From contig JAWXVE010000019.1 of NCBI GenBank assembly GCA_044425575.1, positions 1 through 34,293 of the forward strand: 34,293 nt of DNA, read 5' to 3'. Below are positions 16,423 to 24,995 of the stretch, one piece after another (positions within the stretch are counted from its first letter, which is position 1; each line of letters starts with the position of its first letter). This DNA comes from JAWXVE01 sp044425575. Lineage in GTDB: Bacteria > Bacillota > Clostridia > Lachnospirales > Lachnospiraceae. The notes beneath the pieces are model-generated. The model saw nothing but the letters and a program-made list of their open reading frames with translations. It was not told the DNA's origin and made no database searches. The position numbers and the translations under genes are program-made.

Positions 16423-17853
16423 ATGATGAAATATTTACAAAAGCTAGGGAAGTCATTAATGCTTCCAGTTGCTACACTTCCAGTGGCAAGTATTTTAATG
16501 GGAATTGGGTATTGGATTGACCCTACTGGTTGGGGTGCTAACAGCATAATCGCATTATTATTAATTAAGTCTGGTGGAATTTTAATTGATAATATGGCTC
16601 TGTTATTTGCAGTTGGTGTTGCAGTGGGTATGTCTGTAGACCAAGAAGGTACATCGGGACTTGCAGGCCTTGTATCTTGGCTTACAATTACCACTATGCT
16701 TAGTTCAGAAGTTGTTGCAACGATTGTTGGAGGAGATGCAAATCCAGCTTTTGATAAAATCGCAACACAATTTGTTGGTATTTTAGCAGGTATTATTGGA
16801 GCAACTAGTTACAATAAGTTCCATAAAGTAAAGCTACATGATGCCTTGGGATTCTTTAATGGGCGCCGTTGTGTTGCAATTGTGTCGGTATTAGCCTCTT
16901 TAGTAGTATGTATTCCATTGTATTTTATCTGGCCAACGGTGTACGATGCATTGGTAACATTTGGTGAATGGATTCTTGGATTGGGCGCAGTTGGAGCAGG
17001 TATTTACGGTTTCTTAAATCGATTATTAATTCCAGTTGGTCTTCACCATGCACTGAACAGTGTATTCTGGTTTGATGTTGCGGGTGTAAATGATATTGGT
17101 AAGTTCTGGGGCAGTATCGATGGTGGAGTGTATGGAGAAACAGGGCAATATATGACCGGATTCTTCCCAATGATGATGTTTGGTCTTCCAGCAGCGGCAC
17201 TTGCTATGTACCACACAGCAAAAACAAAGAACCGCAAAATTGTTGCAGGTATTTTAATGTCTGCGTCTTTATCATCATTTTTTACAGGAATTACAGAACC
17301 ACTTGAATTTGCATTTATGTTCTTAGCACCAGGATTATACTTTATTCATGCAGTGCTAACAGGACTTTCTTGCTTTGTAGTTGCACTATTACCAACTCGT
17401 GCAGGATTTAACTTTAGTGCAGGTTTTGTAGATTGGTTCTTATCATTTAATGCACCATATGCACAGAATCCACTTTTATTAATTCCCATAGGTCTTGTAG
17501 TAGGTGTGATTTATTATGTTGTATTCCGTTTTGCTATTCAAACATTTGATCTTAAAACACCGGGTCGTGAAGACGATCAAGAAGCAGAGCAAGTACTTGT
17601 TCTTGGCAACAGAGACTATGCTGGACTTGCCAAAGAATTATTAGAAGGACTTGGGGGTGCAGATAATATTGCAACAGCAGAGAACTGTATTACACGTCTT
17701 CGTATTGAAGTAAAAGATCGTTTAGCAGTAGATGAGAAAAAGTTAAAAGCAACAGGAATAGCAGGTGTCATTCGTCCTGGTAAAAATAGTGTTCAGATTA
17801 TTATTGGAACAAAAGTTCAATTTGTTGCAGATGAATTCAAGCGGTTGTTATAA
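16423..17853 (+). CDS. nagE: PTS N-acetylglucosamine-type EIIBC component
   Basis: The protein has 476 residues from ATG 16423, which has AAGGAGG eight bases upstream; the in-frame ATG at 16384 lies before that site and is unlikely. The EIIC domain (about 1-370, around ten helices) has LHHALNSVFWF, GFFPMMMFGLPAAALAMY and GITEPLEFAFMFLAP, close to NagE-type permeases. The linker FDLKTPGRED leads to the EIIB domain, whose phosphorylated cysteine is Cys422 in CITRLRIEVKD. Role: uptake and phosphorylation of GlcNAc or a related hexose, driven by the EIIA encoded just upstream. No nagA or nagB is nearby. GlcNAc is the best guess for substrate; glucose cannot be excluded. Confidence 0.88.
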   Translation: MMKYLQKLGKSLMLPVATLPVASILMGIGYWIDPTGWGANSIIALLLIKSGGILIDNMALLFAVGVAVGMSVDQEGTSGLAGLVSWLTITTMLSSEVVATIVGGDANPAFDKIATQFVGILAGIIGATSYNKFHKVKLHDALGFFNGRRCVAIVSVLASLVVCIPLYFIWPTVYDALVTFGEWILGLGAVGAGIYGFLNRLLIPVGLHHALNSVFWFDVAGVNDIGKFWGSIDGGVYGETGQYMTGFFPMMMFGLPAAALAMYHTAKTKNRKIVAGILMSASLSSFFTGITEPLEFAFMFLAPGLYFIHAVLTGLSCFVVALLPTRAGFNFSAGFVDWFLSFNAPYAQNPLLLIPIGLVVGVIYYVVFRFAIQTFDLKTPGREDDQEAEQVLVLGNRDYAGLAKELLEGLGGADNIATAENCITRLRIEVKDRLAVDEKKLKATGIAGVIRPGKNSVQIIIGTKVQFVADEFKRLL

Positions 17854-17889
17854 AGTATAGAATTGTAGAGAAGTAGAATAAACATAACC

Positions 17890-17928
17890 AAAAGCGTTAT
17901 CTTTTGTCCCACAGAAGATAGCGTTTTT
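17890..17928 (+). terminator. Rho-independent terminator after the PTS genes
   Basis: Arms 17890-17903 and 17915-17928 form a 14-bp stem with two G-U pairs around an 11-base loop, ending in TTTTT (17924-17928). Confidence 0.88.
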
Positions 17929-17976
17929 CTATTGCAAGGCAGCCAAGTAGAAAGAATGGCAATTGTTATAAATGAT

Positions 17977-18005
17977 TTGTATATAAGGGGGAAAGGTAGT
18001 ATAAT
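17977..18005 (+). promoter_or_regulatory. Sigma-A promoter of the aldolase-like gene
   Basis: TTGTAT (17977-17982), 17 bases, perfect TATAAT (18000-18005), about 40 bases before the start codon. Confidence 0.8.
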
Positions 18006-18043
18006 GAAACACAATGTAAAAAAGTAAAGTTAAAGAGAAAGTG

Positions 18044-19090
18044 ATGATTGTTAAGATGATTAAGATGATTAATTTTGAATGTGATTATACAGAGGGAGCA
18101 TATCCTAAGATTCTAGAGAAGATGATGGGAACCAATATGGAGCAAACAGTGGGATATGGGGTGGACCCTTACTGCGAAGAAGCAAAGAGACTTATTCAAA
18201 AAGAGTGTGGGGGCGAAGATGTAACGGTACACTTCTTGGTAGGTGGAACTCAGACCAATACAACTGTTATTGCAGCGTTGCTACGCCCACATCAAGGTGT
18301 CATAAGCGCAGATGCTGGTCATATTGCTTGCCATGAAGCAGGGGCAATCGAAGCCACAGGTCATAAAGTGATTACACTAGAATCAAGAGAAGGAAAGATT
18401 GTTGCAGATCAAATAAAAGGATATTACGAAGCACATTATGCAGATGGTTCTAGAGAACATATTGTCCAACCAGCCATGGTATATATTTCCAATCCTACCG
18501 AATATGGTACTTTGTACACGAAACAAGAACTAGAAGAGTTATCTGCAATCTGTAAGAAGTTGGGGTTATTATTTTACTTAGATGGTGCTAGGTTAGGTTA
18601 TGGATTAACGGCAGAAGGGTATGATGTAACAATAGCAGACCTTGCAAAGCTAACAGACGTCTTTTATATCGGCGGAACCAAGCAAGGAGCACTTTTTGGG
18701 GAAGCAGTGGTCTTCGCACAACCATCTCACGCAAGAGACTTTCGCTATCTAATTAAGCAAAAGGGTGGAATGTTAGCAAAAGGAAGATTGCTTGGAATTC
18801 AATTTCAAGTATTATTTGAAGATGGAGCCTATTATACATTAGCCCGCCATGGGAATGAGATGGCAATGAAGTTAAAAGATGCATTTATTCAAAAAGGGTA
18901 TACACTTCATATGGACACCATTACGAATCAGCAGTTTGTAGTGTTGGACGAACAACAATTGGAACGATTAAGTAAGAAGTATCTTTTTTCTCTTTGGGAG
19001 GCATTAGGCAATGGGAAAACAGTTGTAAGATTTTGCACAAGTTGGGCAACCAAGGAAGAGCATGTCAATCAATTGATTAATGACCTATAA
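18044..19090 (+). CDS. ltaE: Low-specificity L-threonine aldolase-like PLP enzyme
   Basis: The protein has 348 residues from ATG 18044; GTG 18041 and ATGs at 18056 and 18065 are alternatives, and a purine-rich site precedes them all. It has a fold-type I PLP enzyme pattern of the beta-eliminating lyase group: NDYxEGAxP-like start (CDYTEGAYPKIL), VGGTQTN at 66-72, AGHIACHEAGA with His93, NPTEYGTLYT, YLDGARLGYG with Asp180 and Arg183, and the PLP lysine Lys213 in YIGGTKQGALFGE. Expected reaction: cleavage of threonine or allo-threonine to glycine and acetaldehyde, in the cytosol; a different beta-elimination is possible. The next gene begins 14 bases later. Confidence 0.87.
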   Translation: MIVKMIKMINFECDYTEGAYPKILEKMMGTNMEQTVGYGVDPYCEEAKRLIQKECGGEDVTVHFLVGGTQTNTTVIAALLRPHQGVISADAGHIACHEAGAIEATGHKVITLESREGKIVADQIKGYYEAHYADGSREHIVQPAMVYISNPTEYGTLYTKQELEELSAICKKLGLLFYLDGARLGYGLTAEGYDVTIADLAKLTDVFYIGGTKQGALFGEAVVFAQPSHARDFRYLIKQKGGMLAKGRLLGIQFQVLFEDGAYYTLARHGNEMAMKLKDAFIQKGYTLHMDTITNQQFVVLDEQQLERLSKKYLFSLWEALGNGKTVVRFCTSWATKEEHVNQLINDL

Positions 19091-19104
19091 GGAGTGAGAA
19101 CGGA

Positions 19105-20175
19105 ATGTTATCTTTTAAAAAGATTGGATCTATGATAATTATTATCTTGTCGATTATCTATATTATGTGCTTTGATGATACGAAAGTATATTTTTCTCTT
19201 CACACACTGATTTACTGGTTTACTGCTAATTTATTAATTATAGCACTTGTAAAATCAGGTCTAAGTGTGAAAGAAAAGGTAGTTGGCACTATTTTACAAT
19301 TATTAATCTTGTGCTCTCATATTTATTTAGTGTTAATCTGTGATTGGAATTTTACGAATCGCTTAATTTCAGTATGCCTTTTCATTGCATCTTTTGGGTT
19401 AGATTATTACATTTTAAAGCGAGAGGATGTGCCATTTGTCTTTAGTGAGCTAAGTGAAGAATCCTTATCATTTGAAGATATTAAGAAGGTAAAAGAGTTA
19501 CTATTGAAGAAATCAGAGACTTTTGAAGCAGTAGAAAAAGTCATAACACCTAAATTAATGAAAGAATTAATCCTAGATTTAAATCATGCAAGGCCCATTC
19601 GGTATGTTAATAAAAATAATTTAACAAAAGAATATTTAGAAGAGTTAGAATGTTCCATGGGAGATTCCTCTGTATATATTGTACTTTCTGATACCGGTAG
19701 TCCTGCAAGTGATGTAATTGGTTTGTTTACCCAAGCTCCTTATAACCATGCATCTATTTCTTTCGATCGGGAATTACACACTTTAATCAGTTACAATTGT
19801 GGACTTCGTGTAACACCACCGGGATTAAATGCAGAAATGTTGAATCATTTCTTCCGGAAAGAAGATGCTAGCATTCGGATTTATCGACTCCCAGTCACTC
19901 AGGAGCAGAAGAGAGGGATGATAGAACGTGTGAAAGAAATCAATGAAGAAGGCAGTGCCTATAACTTAATTGGATTGGCAACAAAACGAAGTGTGAGAGC
20001 AAATAGTATGTTTTGTTCCGAGTTCGTTTACAAGTTATTGTGTACTGTGGGAGCAGAGTACTTTACAAAACGGGCAGGTGAGATACAGCCATCTGATTTA
20101 ATTGAACTAGATTACGATAGAAAGTTAGAATTTATCGAACGAATTGAATTGGCACTCCATTCGCCACAGAAATGA
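19105..20175 (+). CDS. Membrane-bound permuted papain-fold protein (YiiX/YaeF-like)
   Basis: The protein has 356 residues. Its first 105 residues form about four membrane helices. The soluble C-terminal half (about 185-340) has His215 in APYNHASI and Cys304 in MFCSEFVYKLL. In this order, His before Cys, the pattern matches circularly permuted NlpC/P60 (YiiX/YaeF-like) enzymes, which are amidases or acyl-hydrolases of unclear substrate. VYIVLSDTGSPASDVIGLFT before the His matches the family's opening strand. Whether the domain faces the cytosol or the outside is not settled by the sequence. It follows the aldolase-like gene by 14 bases with an AAGGAG site, so the two are probably cotranscribed, without an obvious biochemical link. 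Confidence 0.75.
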   Translation: MLSFKKIGSMIIIILSIIYIMCFDDTKVYFSLHTLIYWFTANLLIIALVKSGLSVKEKVVGTILQLLILCSHIYLVLICDWNFTNRLISVCLFIASFGLDYYILKREDVPFVFSELSEESLSFEDIKKVKELLLKKSETFEAVEKVITPKLMKELILDLNHARPIRYVNKNNLTKEYLEELECSMGDSSVYIVLSDTGSPASDVIGLFTQAPYNHASISFDRELHTLISYNCGLRVTPPGLNAEMLNHFFRKEDASIRIYRLPVTQEQKRGMIERVKEINEEGSAYNLIGLATKRSVRANSMFCSEFVYKLLCTVGAEYFTKRAGEIQPSDLIELDYDRKLEFIERIELALHSPQK

Positions 20176-20226
20176 GAAAACTAGAGGGTTATGACACATG
20201 TAATTTGTAAAGTGTGCCAGAATACC

Positions 20227-20255
20227 TTGTAATGTCAGTTAATATTCTGTATAAT
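20227..20255 (+). promoter_or_regulatory. Sigma-A promoter of the second 7TM cyclase operon
   Basis: TTGTAA (20227-20232), 17 bases, perfect TATAAT (20250-20255), about 45 bases before ATG 20301. The direct repeats found before the paralogous gene are not seen here. Confidence 0.8.
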
Positions 20256-20300
20256 GAGGTTATTGTATGATTTTTGCAGGTGGGAGCACAGTCGAAGAAA

Positions 20301-22175
20301 ATGAAAGAACAATATATTAAGAAAAGTATTTATATAATTGTTACAATTTTGGCGTTAATGGTGGGAATTCCAATAATACTTATTTGTAGTCGTCTTGGCA
20401 ATACGTTTACTTCTGGCGATTTATATGCGGAAGATGCCTATATGGATGCCTCTTCTTACCAGATATCGGAAAGCAAGCCATTATCCTTGTCAGGAGAGTG
20501 GAACTTATACAAAGGGATATTTTTTGATGTAAATTATGCGGAGATTCCAGATGGCTACGAGAGTAGTTCTATTCAATTACCAACGATGGATATTGATGAA
20601 ACTCAAAAGGCACAAACATATCAACTATTTCTATCTTTGGATACATCCCAATGGGAAGAGGAAGAAGTCTACTTATCCATTCCTTTGGGGAATCTCTCTA
20701 CCTGCGTCTATTTAAATGGTTACCGTTTGGAATACGTAGAGCCAGCAAATGCATGGTTGACCTTACGAAGTGAAAATATTTTATATGATTTAACTTCTTA
20801 TTATGACGAAGAGTTGGAATATCAGGAGATTCTCATATCCGTACCAGAGGAACCAGTTCTTACCAATCTCTACAATCGTCATGTGAGTATCTCTACATAT
20901 GATAATTATGTGGCGGAAGAAAAGGTAAAACATTCCTTGCAGTTATTTTTAATTGGAGCAATGCTTACTATTATTGTAGTAGGACTTTCTTACATGGTAC
21001 TAGTGCCTTCTTATTCGATTCTAACGTTGATGAATTTATTTGATACTGCACTTATGCTACATCTTTTATTCAATATATCTACGATTCCCAATGTAGCACT
21101 TGCTACTATGACAAATGAAAATTGGGGCTGTTTTCTCTTCCGAAGATTTGATTTAGGTTTCTTAATGTTGGCAGGATTTTTTGGCTCAATGTTAGGAAAG
21201 GAAATCTTTGATCCAGATAATCAAGTGAATAAGATCTTTGGCAAGCCAATCTTGTATATCTATGCTATCTTAATAATTGTTTTAACGGCTTTTCCACAAT
21301 TAATGAGTACAGGTATGGTGAGCCTATTACTGCTAGTAACGGTCTATGCATTTGCATGTGTGGTGGTTAGGTGTATGGTTACTAAGAAGAATGGTAAGAT
21401 GGATGGATATGCCAAGTTTCATGTGGTGAAGACTGTATTCATAGGAGGGATTATGCTCTTAGATATTACTACCTTGAACTCGCCCGAACGCAACGGAGTC
21501 TTTCTTTTAAGTGCCTATATTATATTCTTCCTAGTACATTTGATTATTAAAGCTTATGAATATAGATTGCTTTTTGTTAATATAGAGCGAATGAATGAAG
21601 AGCTAGAGGAAACAGTGGAAGAGCGCACAAGAGAGCTTAGAATTGCCAATGAAGAGTTACGAGATATTAGTACCCAAGATGCTTTAACACGTTGTTACAA
21701 TCGATTATACTTTGAAGAGGAATTTGATAGTACTATGCAGAAGCTACGAAATGGGGTTATTGAGACCTTCCATTTGTGTATGTTTGACTTAGATAAATTT
21801 AAATTGATCAACGATACTTACGGACATGCAGAAGGTGATGAGCAATTAGTTGAGGCAGTACAGATTACCATGTCTTACACGAATCCATCTATGGAATTTG
21901 CCAGAATTGGTGGTGAGGAATTTGCCATTTTATTTATCAATCAACAAGATGAAGAAGTCGTTCAAATAGTGAATGATATTAGAATAGAATTAGACATGCT
22001 AGCCAAGGAACGTCCTGAGCGAACAACAGGAAGCTTCGGTATTTATAAAGCAAACAGTGCTAGTGAAAACCGTGTTGTATACGCAAGTGCGGACAAGTGT
22101 CTCTATCATTCTAAGGAAAATGGAAGAAATCGCATTACTTATGATTTTGGAACAGGGATTCATATGGTTGAATAA
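20301..22175 (+). CDS. Membrane diguanylate cyclase, 7TM-DISM-like sensor plus GGDEF (paralog)
   Basis: The protein has 624 residues from ATG 20301 (a TTG at 20274 in the same frame is an unlikely start). Layout as in the gene at 4615: N-terminal helix, beta-rich extracytoplasmic domain (LSLSGEWNLYKG, CVYLNGYRLEY), seven membrane helices, coiled coil with VEERTRELRIANEEL, then GGDEF. Shared stretches such as VPSYSxLTxMNLFD and YNRLYFEEE show the two are paralogs. GGEEF is intact at residues 537-541, with FDLDKFKLINDTYGH upstream. The RxxD inhibitory site is missing (NPSM at that place). The gene leads an operon with a degenerate GGDEF protein and a solute-binding protein, which suggests the sensor reads an extracellular ligand. 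Confidence 0.88.
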   Translation: MKEQYIKKSIYIIVTILALMVGIPIILICSRLGNTFTSGDLYAEDAYMDASSYQISESKPLSLSGEWNLYKGIFFDVNYAEIPDGYESSSIQLPTMDIDETQKAQTYQLFLSLDTSQWEEEEVYLSIPLGNLSTCVYLNGYRLEYVEPANAWLTLRSENILYDLTSYYDEELEYQEILISVPEEPVLTNLYNRHVSISTYDNYVAEEKVKHSLQLFLIGAMLTIIVVGLSYMVLVPSYSILTLMNLFDTALMLHLLFNISTIPNVALATMTNENWGCFLFRRFDLGFLMLAGFFGSMLGKEIFDPDNQVNKIFGKPILYIYAILIIVLTAFPQLMSTGMVSLLLLVTVYAFACVVVRCMVTKKNGKMDGYAKFHVVKTVFIGGIMLLDITTLNSPERNGVFLLSAYIIFFLVHLIIKAYEYRLLFVNIERMNEELEETVEERTRELRIANEELRDISTQDALTRCYNRLYFEEEFDSTMQKLRNGVIETFHLCMFDLDKFKLINDTYGHAEGDEQLVEAVQITMSYTNPSMEFARIGGEEFAILFINQQDEEVVQIVNDIRIELDMLAKERPERTTGSFGIYKANSASENRVVYASADKCLYHSKENGRNRITYDFGTGIHMVE

Positions 22176-22231
22176 TTCCACACAATTCATATAGGAACGA
22201 AAATGTAATTAGATATGGAAAAGGGTGAAAC

Positions 22232-23293
22232 ATGAAAAAGATAAAGGAAGAGAATAAGAAGTTTATCCTGCATATTATATTTATATTATTTATTACGATT
22301 ACCGTAGTTGCTGCATTTGAACAGTCTGTTTTGTCAGCGTATAACACCAATTATGCAACAAAGAGAAGCACCATAGAATATATTAATTCCACCACCCAGC
22401 GCTTGGTGAAAATGGAATTGTCAGGTACCTCTCAAAACGATGTGATGAACCATTTAAATGTAATGACAGCACAAATCTTACCAGATGAGGAATCAGATCG
22501 AACACCACTCGAATCCAATGAAGAATTTATCCGTTTAGCAAGAGAGCTAGATAATGATTTGCAACGGTTAGTAGAAGGGATTCAGGAGTTTGAAACCACA
22601 GGTAATTCTTATGAATTATTGTTTACTAGCGAGCGACATTATTATAATGCAACCAACCTCGCCTCTCTTGTATCGGAATATTCAGAGAAAATTACAACTC
22701 AATTGATTTTAGCAGAATCAACTATGTTGTTTGCAGTTGTTATGAGTTTCTTTGTATTATGGCAGATTGCTTTAATCAATCGTAAAATCTTACGAAGGAA
22801 TGAAATGCGTACGAAGAAGCAAGTGGATATGGCAACTGGTGTGTACAATCGGTTACGGTGTTTAGAATTAATGAAACAGACTAAGCGTTTCCTAGACCGC
22901 AAATATCATACTATGATTGTGTTTGACGTGATGGGATTAAAAGAAATTAATGTAACAGGCGGACATCATATGGGAGATGATGTGGTTTATAATTTTGCTC
23001 AGGCATTATTAAAAGCTGCTGATTTGTTTGAACTAGAAATCTTTGTAGGGCGTTTTAGTGGGGATACTTTTCTAATCTATTATGCGGATAGTCAAGAGGT
23101 AGATGTTCATCTCTATAAGGAAAGTGTGGCCCATATTATAGATGAAACCAATAGAAATGTTAAGAATTATCACATTACATACCAAGTAGGTTGGTCTACT
23201 TTTTCTAAGAAGGAAGCATGGCATACGTTAGAAGAGTTGTATCAACGTGCCCATGCAAAGTTAATAGAGCAGAAACAAAACATGAATAAGTAA
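22232..23293 (+). CDS. Membrane protein with helical sensor and degenerate GGDEF domain
   Basis: The 353-residue protein has helices at about 10-30 and 163-183 enclosing an extracytoplasmic helical domain. A GGDEF-type domain (about 195-350) follows, starting DMATGVYNRL. The signature is SGDTF at 276-280 instead of GGDEF, and the FDxDxFKxxND motif reads FDVMGLKEINV, so cyclase activity is very unlikely. The extracytoplasmic part has INSTTQRLVKMEL, close to GSTQKYVKEEL in the GGDEF-EAL protein at 9145, so the sensors look related. Inference: it may be a partner or decoy for the active cyclase encoded 56 bases upstream, or a c-di-GMP/GTP binding sensor. Ribosome site AAAAGGG before ATG 22232. 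Confidence 0.82.
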   Translation: MKKIKEENKKFILHIIFILFITITVVAAFEQSVLSAYNTNYATKRSTIEYINSTTQRLVKMELSGTSQNDVMNHLNVMTAQILPDEESDRTPLESNEEFIRLARELDNDLQRLVEGIQEFETTGNSYELLFTSERHYYNATNLASLVSEYSEKITTQLILAESTMLFAVVMSFFVLWQIALINRKILRRNEMRTKKQVDMATGVYNRLRCLELMKQTKRFLDRKYHTMIVFDVMGLKEINVTGGHHMGDDVVYNFAQALLKAADLFELEIFVGRFSGDTFLIYYADSQEVDVHLYKESVAHIIDETNRNVKNYHITYQVGWSTFSKKEAWHTLEELYQRAHAKLIEQKQNMNK

Positions 23294-23308
23294 TGGGAGG
23301 AAGACGGA

Positions 23309-24928
23309 ATGAAACAACAAGGCAAGAATATTATGTGGAAGCGAATTGCGATTATCATTGGTATTATCATTGTATTTCTGGTCTATGTCATTCTACGTTT
23401 TGACTTAATGCCTCATGACAAAGATTATATTGACGGTAATGTGCTCAATGTTACATATCGTACTACATGGGAAGGCCCCAATGTAATCGTGTCACCGTGG
23501 GTTAACATGGATTTTAATACTATGATTATGTATCGGACTTTATTCTTAGCAGATGCTACTTTTACAGAAATCGAGAACGACCTAGCAGAGGATTACTTAA
23601 TACTAGATGACGGATTGACTTACTCCATTACCTTAAAGGATGATGTGATATGGTCGGATGGAACACCACTTACGGTAGAAGACATTCGATTTAGCTTGGA
23701 AGCGATTTTATTAGCAGATGTTTCTAATGCAATTTATACCACAGCTTTTCTTAATATAGAAGGTGTGGAAGAATATCTTGAGAATCCAAGTGTAGGCATT
23801 TCGGGAGTGGAAACAAGTGAGGATACCATTATCATCCGCTTAGACAATGCATACCCTTCTATGTTACAAGTGTTGGCACAATTTGTGATCTTACCAGAGC
23901 ATGTGCTAGCAGAGGAAGATTTAGAACATCTCTATGAGAATGAATACTGGAATTATCCTGTTGTAAGTGGCATGTATAAAGTGGGTGAAATCGATACAGG
24001 CAATACCATTACTTTTGTTAAAAATGAATATTATGTGGGACAAGAACCAAACATCGATACAGTTGTTTTACATGTTGACATACAAACTACAGAGTTAGAT
24101 TTTATCTCCACTACAAGTATTACAGATATGATTAATTACCAAGCAATGCGTGGACGTACAGAATATCCAATTGATTTATTATTCTACCGTTATTTTGTAT
24201 TTAACATGGAAGGAATTGATGGAAGTGAAAATGAGGCTATGCAAGATGTGCGAGTAAGGCAAGCAATTGCCTATGCCATTAATCAGGAAGATATTCTAGA
24301 TGATGTTTATCTAAACGCTGGAAGCTTAATTGATTCTGGAGTGCCTAGATATTATGATACTTATAATGGGGTGGAGATGACCTATGACCCAGAGAAGGCA
24401 AAGGAATTATTAGCAGAAGCAGAATATGATTTTGATAGAGAATTGCGAATCGCATATTATTATCCGGATGATACAACACAGTATTTCCTTGACCGTGTTA
24501 TGTCGGATTTAGAAGCAGTAGGATTTACCGTAGTGGCAGAATTTGCAACAAATGGTACCACAGAGCTTTTTGACACACGTGACTATGATATTGGATTAAA
24601 GGGGTTATCTGCATTTCAGATTAGTGAATGGTATGACGAATATCTAGCAACAGAAGTAAAGTTTAATATGATATTTCCAACAGATTCTGAATTTCATGAT
24701 ATAGTAGTGGATTATAATTCGGCTACTGATGAGTCTCAGAGTAATGCCTTACTAGGATTATTACAAGAATTAGAAGCAGAGTATATGTATAAGTTGCCAT
24801 TATTTACACTTGGGGGAGCTGTATTTATCAATGAAGACCGAGTAGAAGTGCCAGATGACATTGTGTTTGCTAATCCATATTATCGTTATGATATGCAATT
24901 TGAAGAGTGGGAAATAAAAAAAGATTGA
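23309..24928 (+). CDS. Membrane-tethered family 5 (peptide-type) solute-binding protein
   Basis: The 539-residue protein has an N-terminal uncleaved-looking anchor (residues about 11-29) with no lipobox cysteine, followed by a full family 5 solute-binding fold. Family marks are LAEDYLILDDGLTYSITLKDDVIWSDGTPLTVEDIRFS, VSGMYKVGE, VRQAIAYAINQEDIL and YDPEKAKELLAEA, as in oligopeptide-binding OppA/DppA proteins. No permease or ATPase of the Opp type is near. It is the third gene of the cyclase operon, 15 bases after the degenerate GGDEF gene. Inference: it captures a peptide-like ligand and presents it to the membrane cyclase or its partner, or it serves a transporter encoded elsewhere. Confidence 0.88.
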   Translation: MKQQGKNIMWKRIAIIIGIIIVFLVYVILRFDLMPHDKDYIDGNVLNVTYRTTWEGPNVIVSPWVNMDFNTMIMYRTLFLADATFTEIENDLAEDYLILDDGLTYSITLKDDVIWSDGTPLTVEDIRFSLEAILLADVSNAIYTTAFLNIEGVEEYLENPSVGISGVETSEDTIIIRLDNAYPSMLQVLAQFVILPEHVLAEEDLEHLYENEYWNYPVVSGMYKVGEIDTGNTITFVKNEYYVGQEPNIDTVVLHVDIQTTELDFISTTSITDMINYQAMRGRTEYPIDLLFYRYFVFNMEGIDGSENEAMQDVRVRQAIAYAINQEDILDDVYLNAGSLIDSGVPRYYDTYNGVEMTYDPEKAKELLAEAEYDFDRELRIAYYYPDDTTQYFLDRVMSDLEAVGFTVVAEFATNGTTELFDTRDYDIGLKGLSAFQISEWYDEYLATEVKFNMIFPTDSEFHDIVVDYNSATDESQSNALLGLLQELEAEYMYKLPLFTLGGAVFINEDRVEVPDDIVFANPYYRYDMQFEEWEIKKD

Positions 24929-24953
24929 AATAATATGGAAAATAAGATAGAAT
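24925..24953 (+). promoter_or_regulatory. Sigma-A promoter of the BMP operon
   Basis: TTGAAA (24925-24930), 17 bases, TAGAAT (24948-24953). The -35 box contains the TGA stop of the preceding solute-binding protein gene, as also seen at 2815-2820. A downstream TTGGTA/TATATG pair near 24960 is a weaker alternative. Confidence 0.6.
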
Positions 24954-24995
24954 AATGAATTGGTAATGTAGTGATAATAGATATATGGAGGAACC

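Noticed and set aside
16925..17237. Several minus-strand frames inside the EIIBC gene.
   Set aside because: They lie opposite a well-supported gene, and their translations show no domain pattern.
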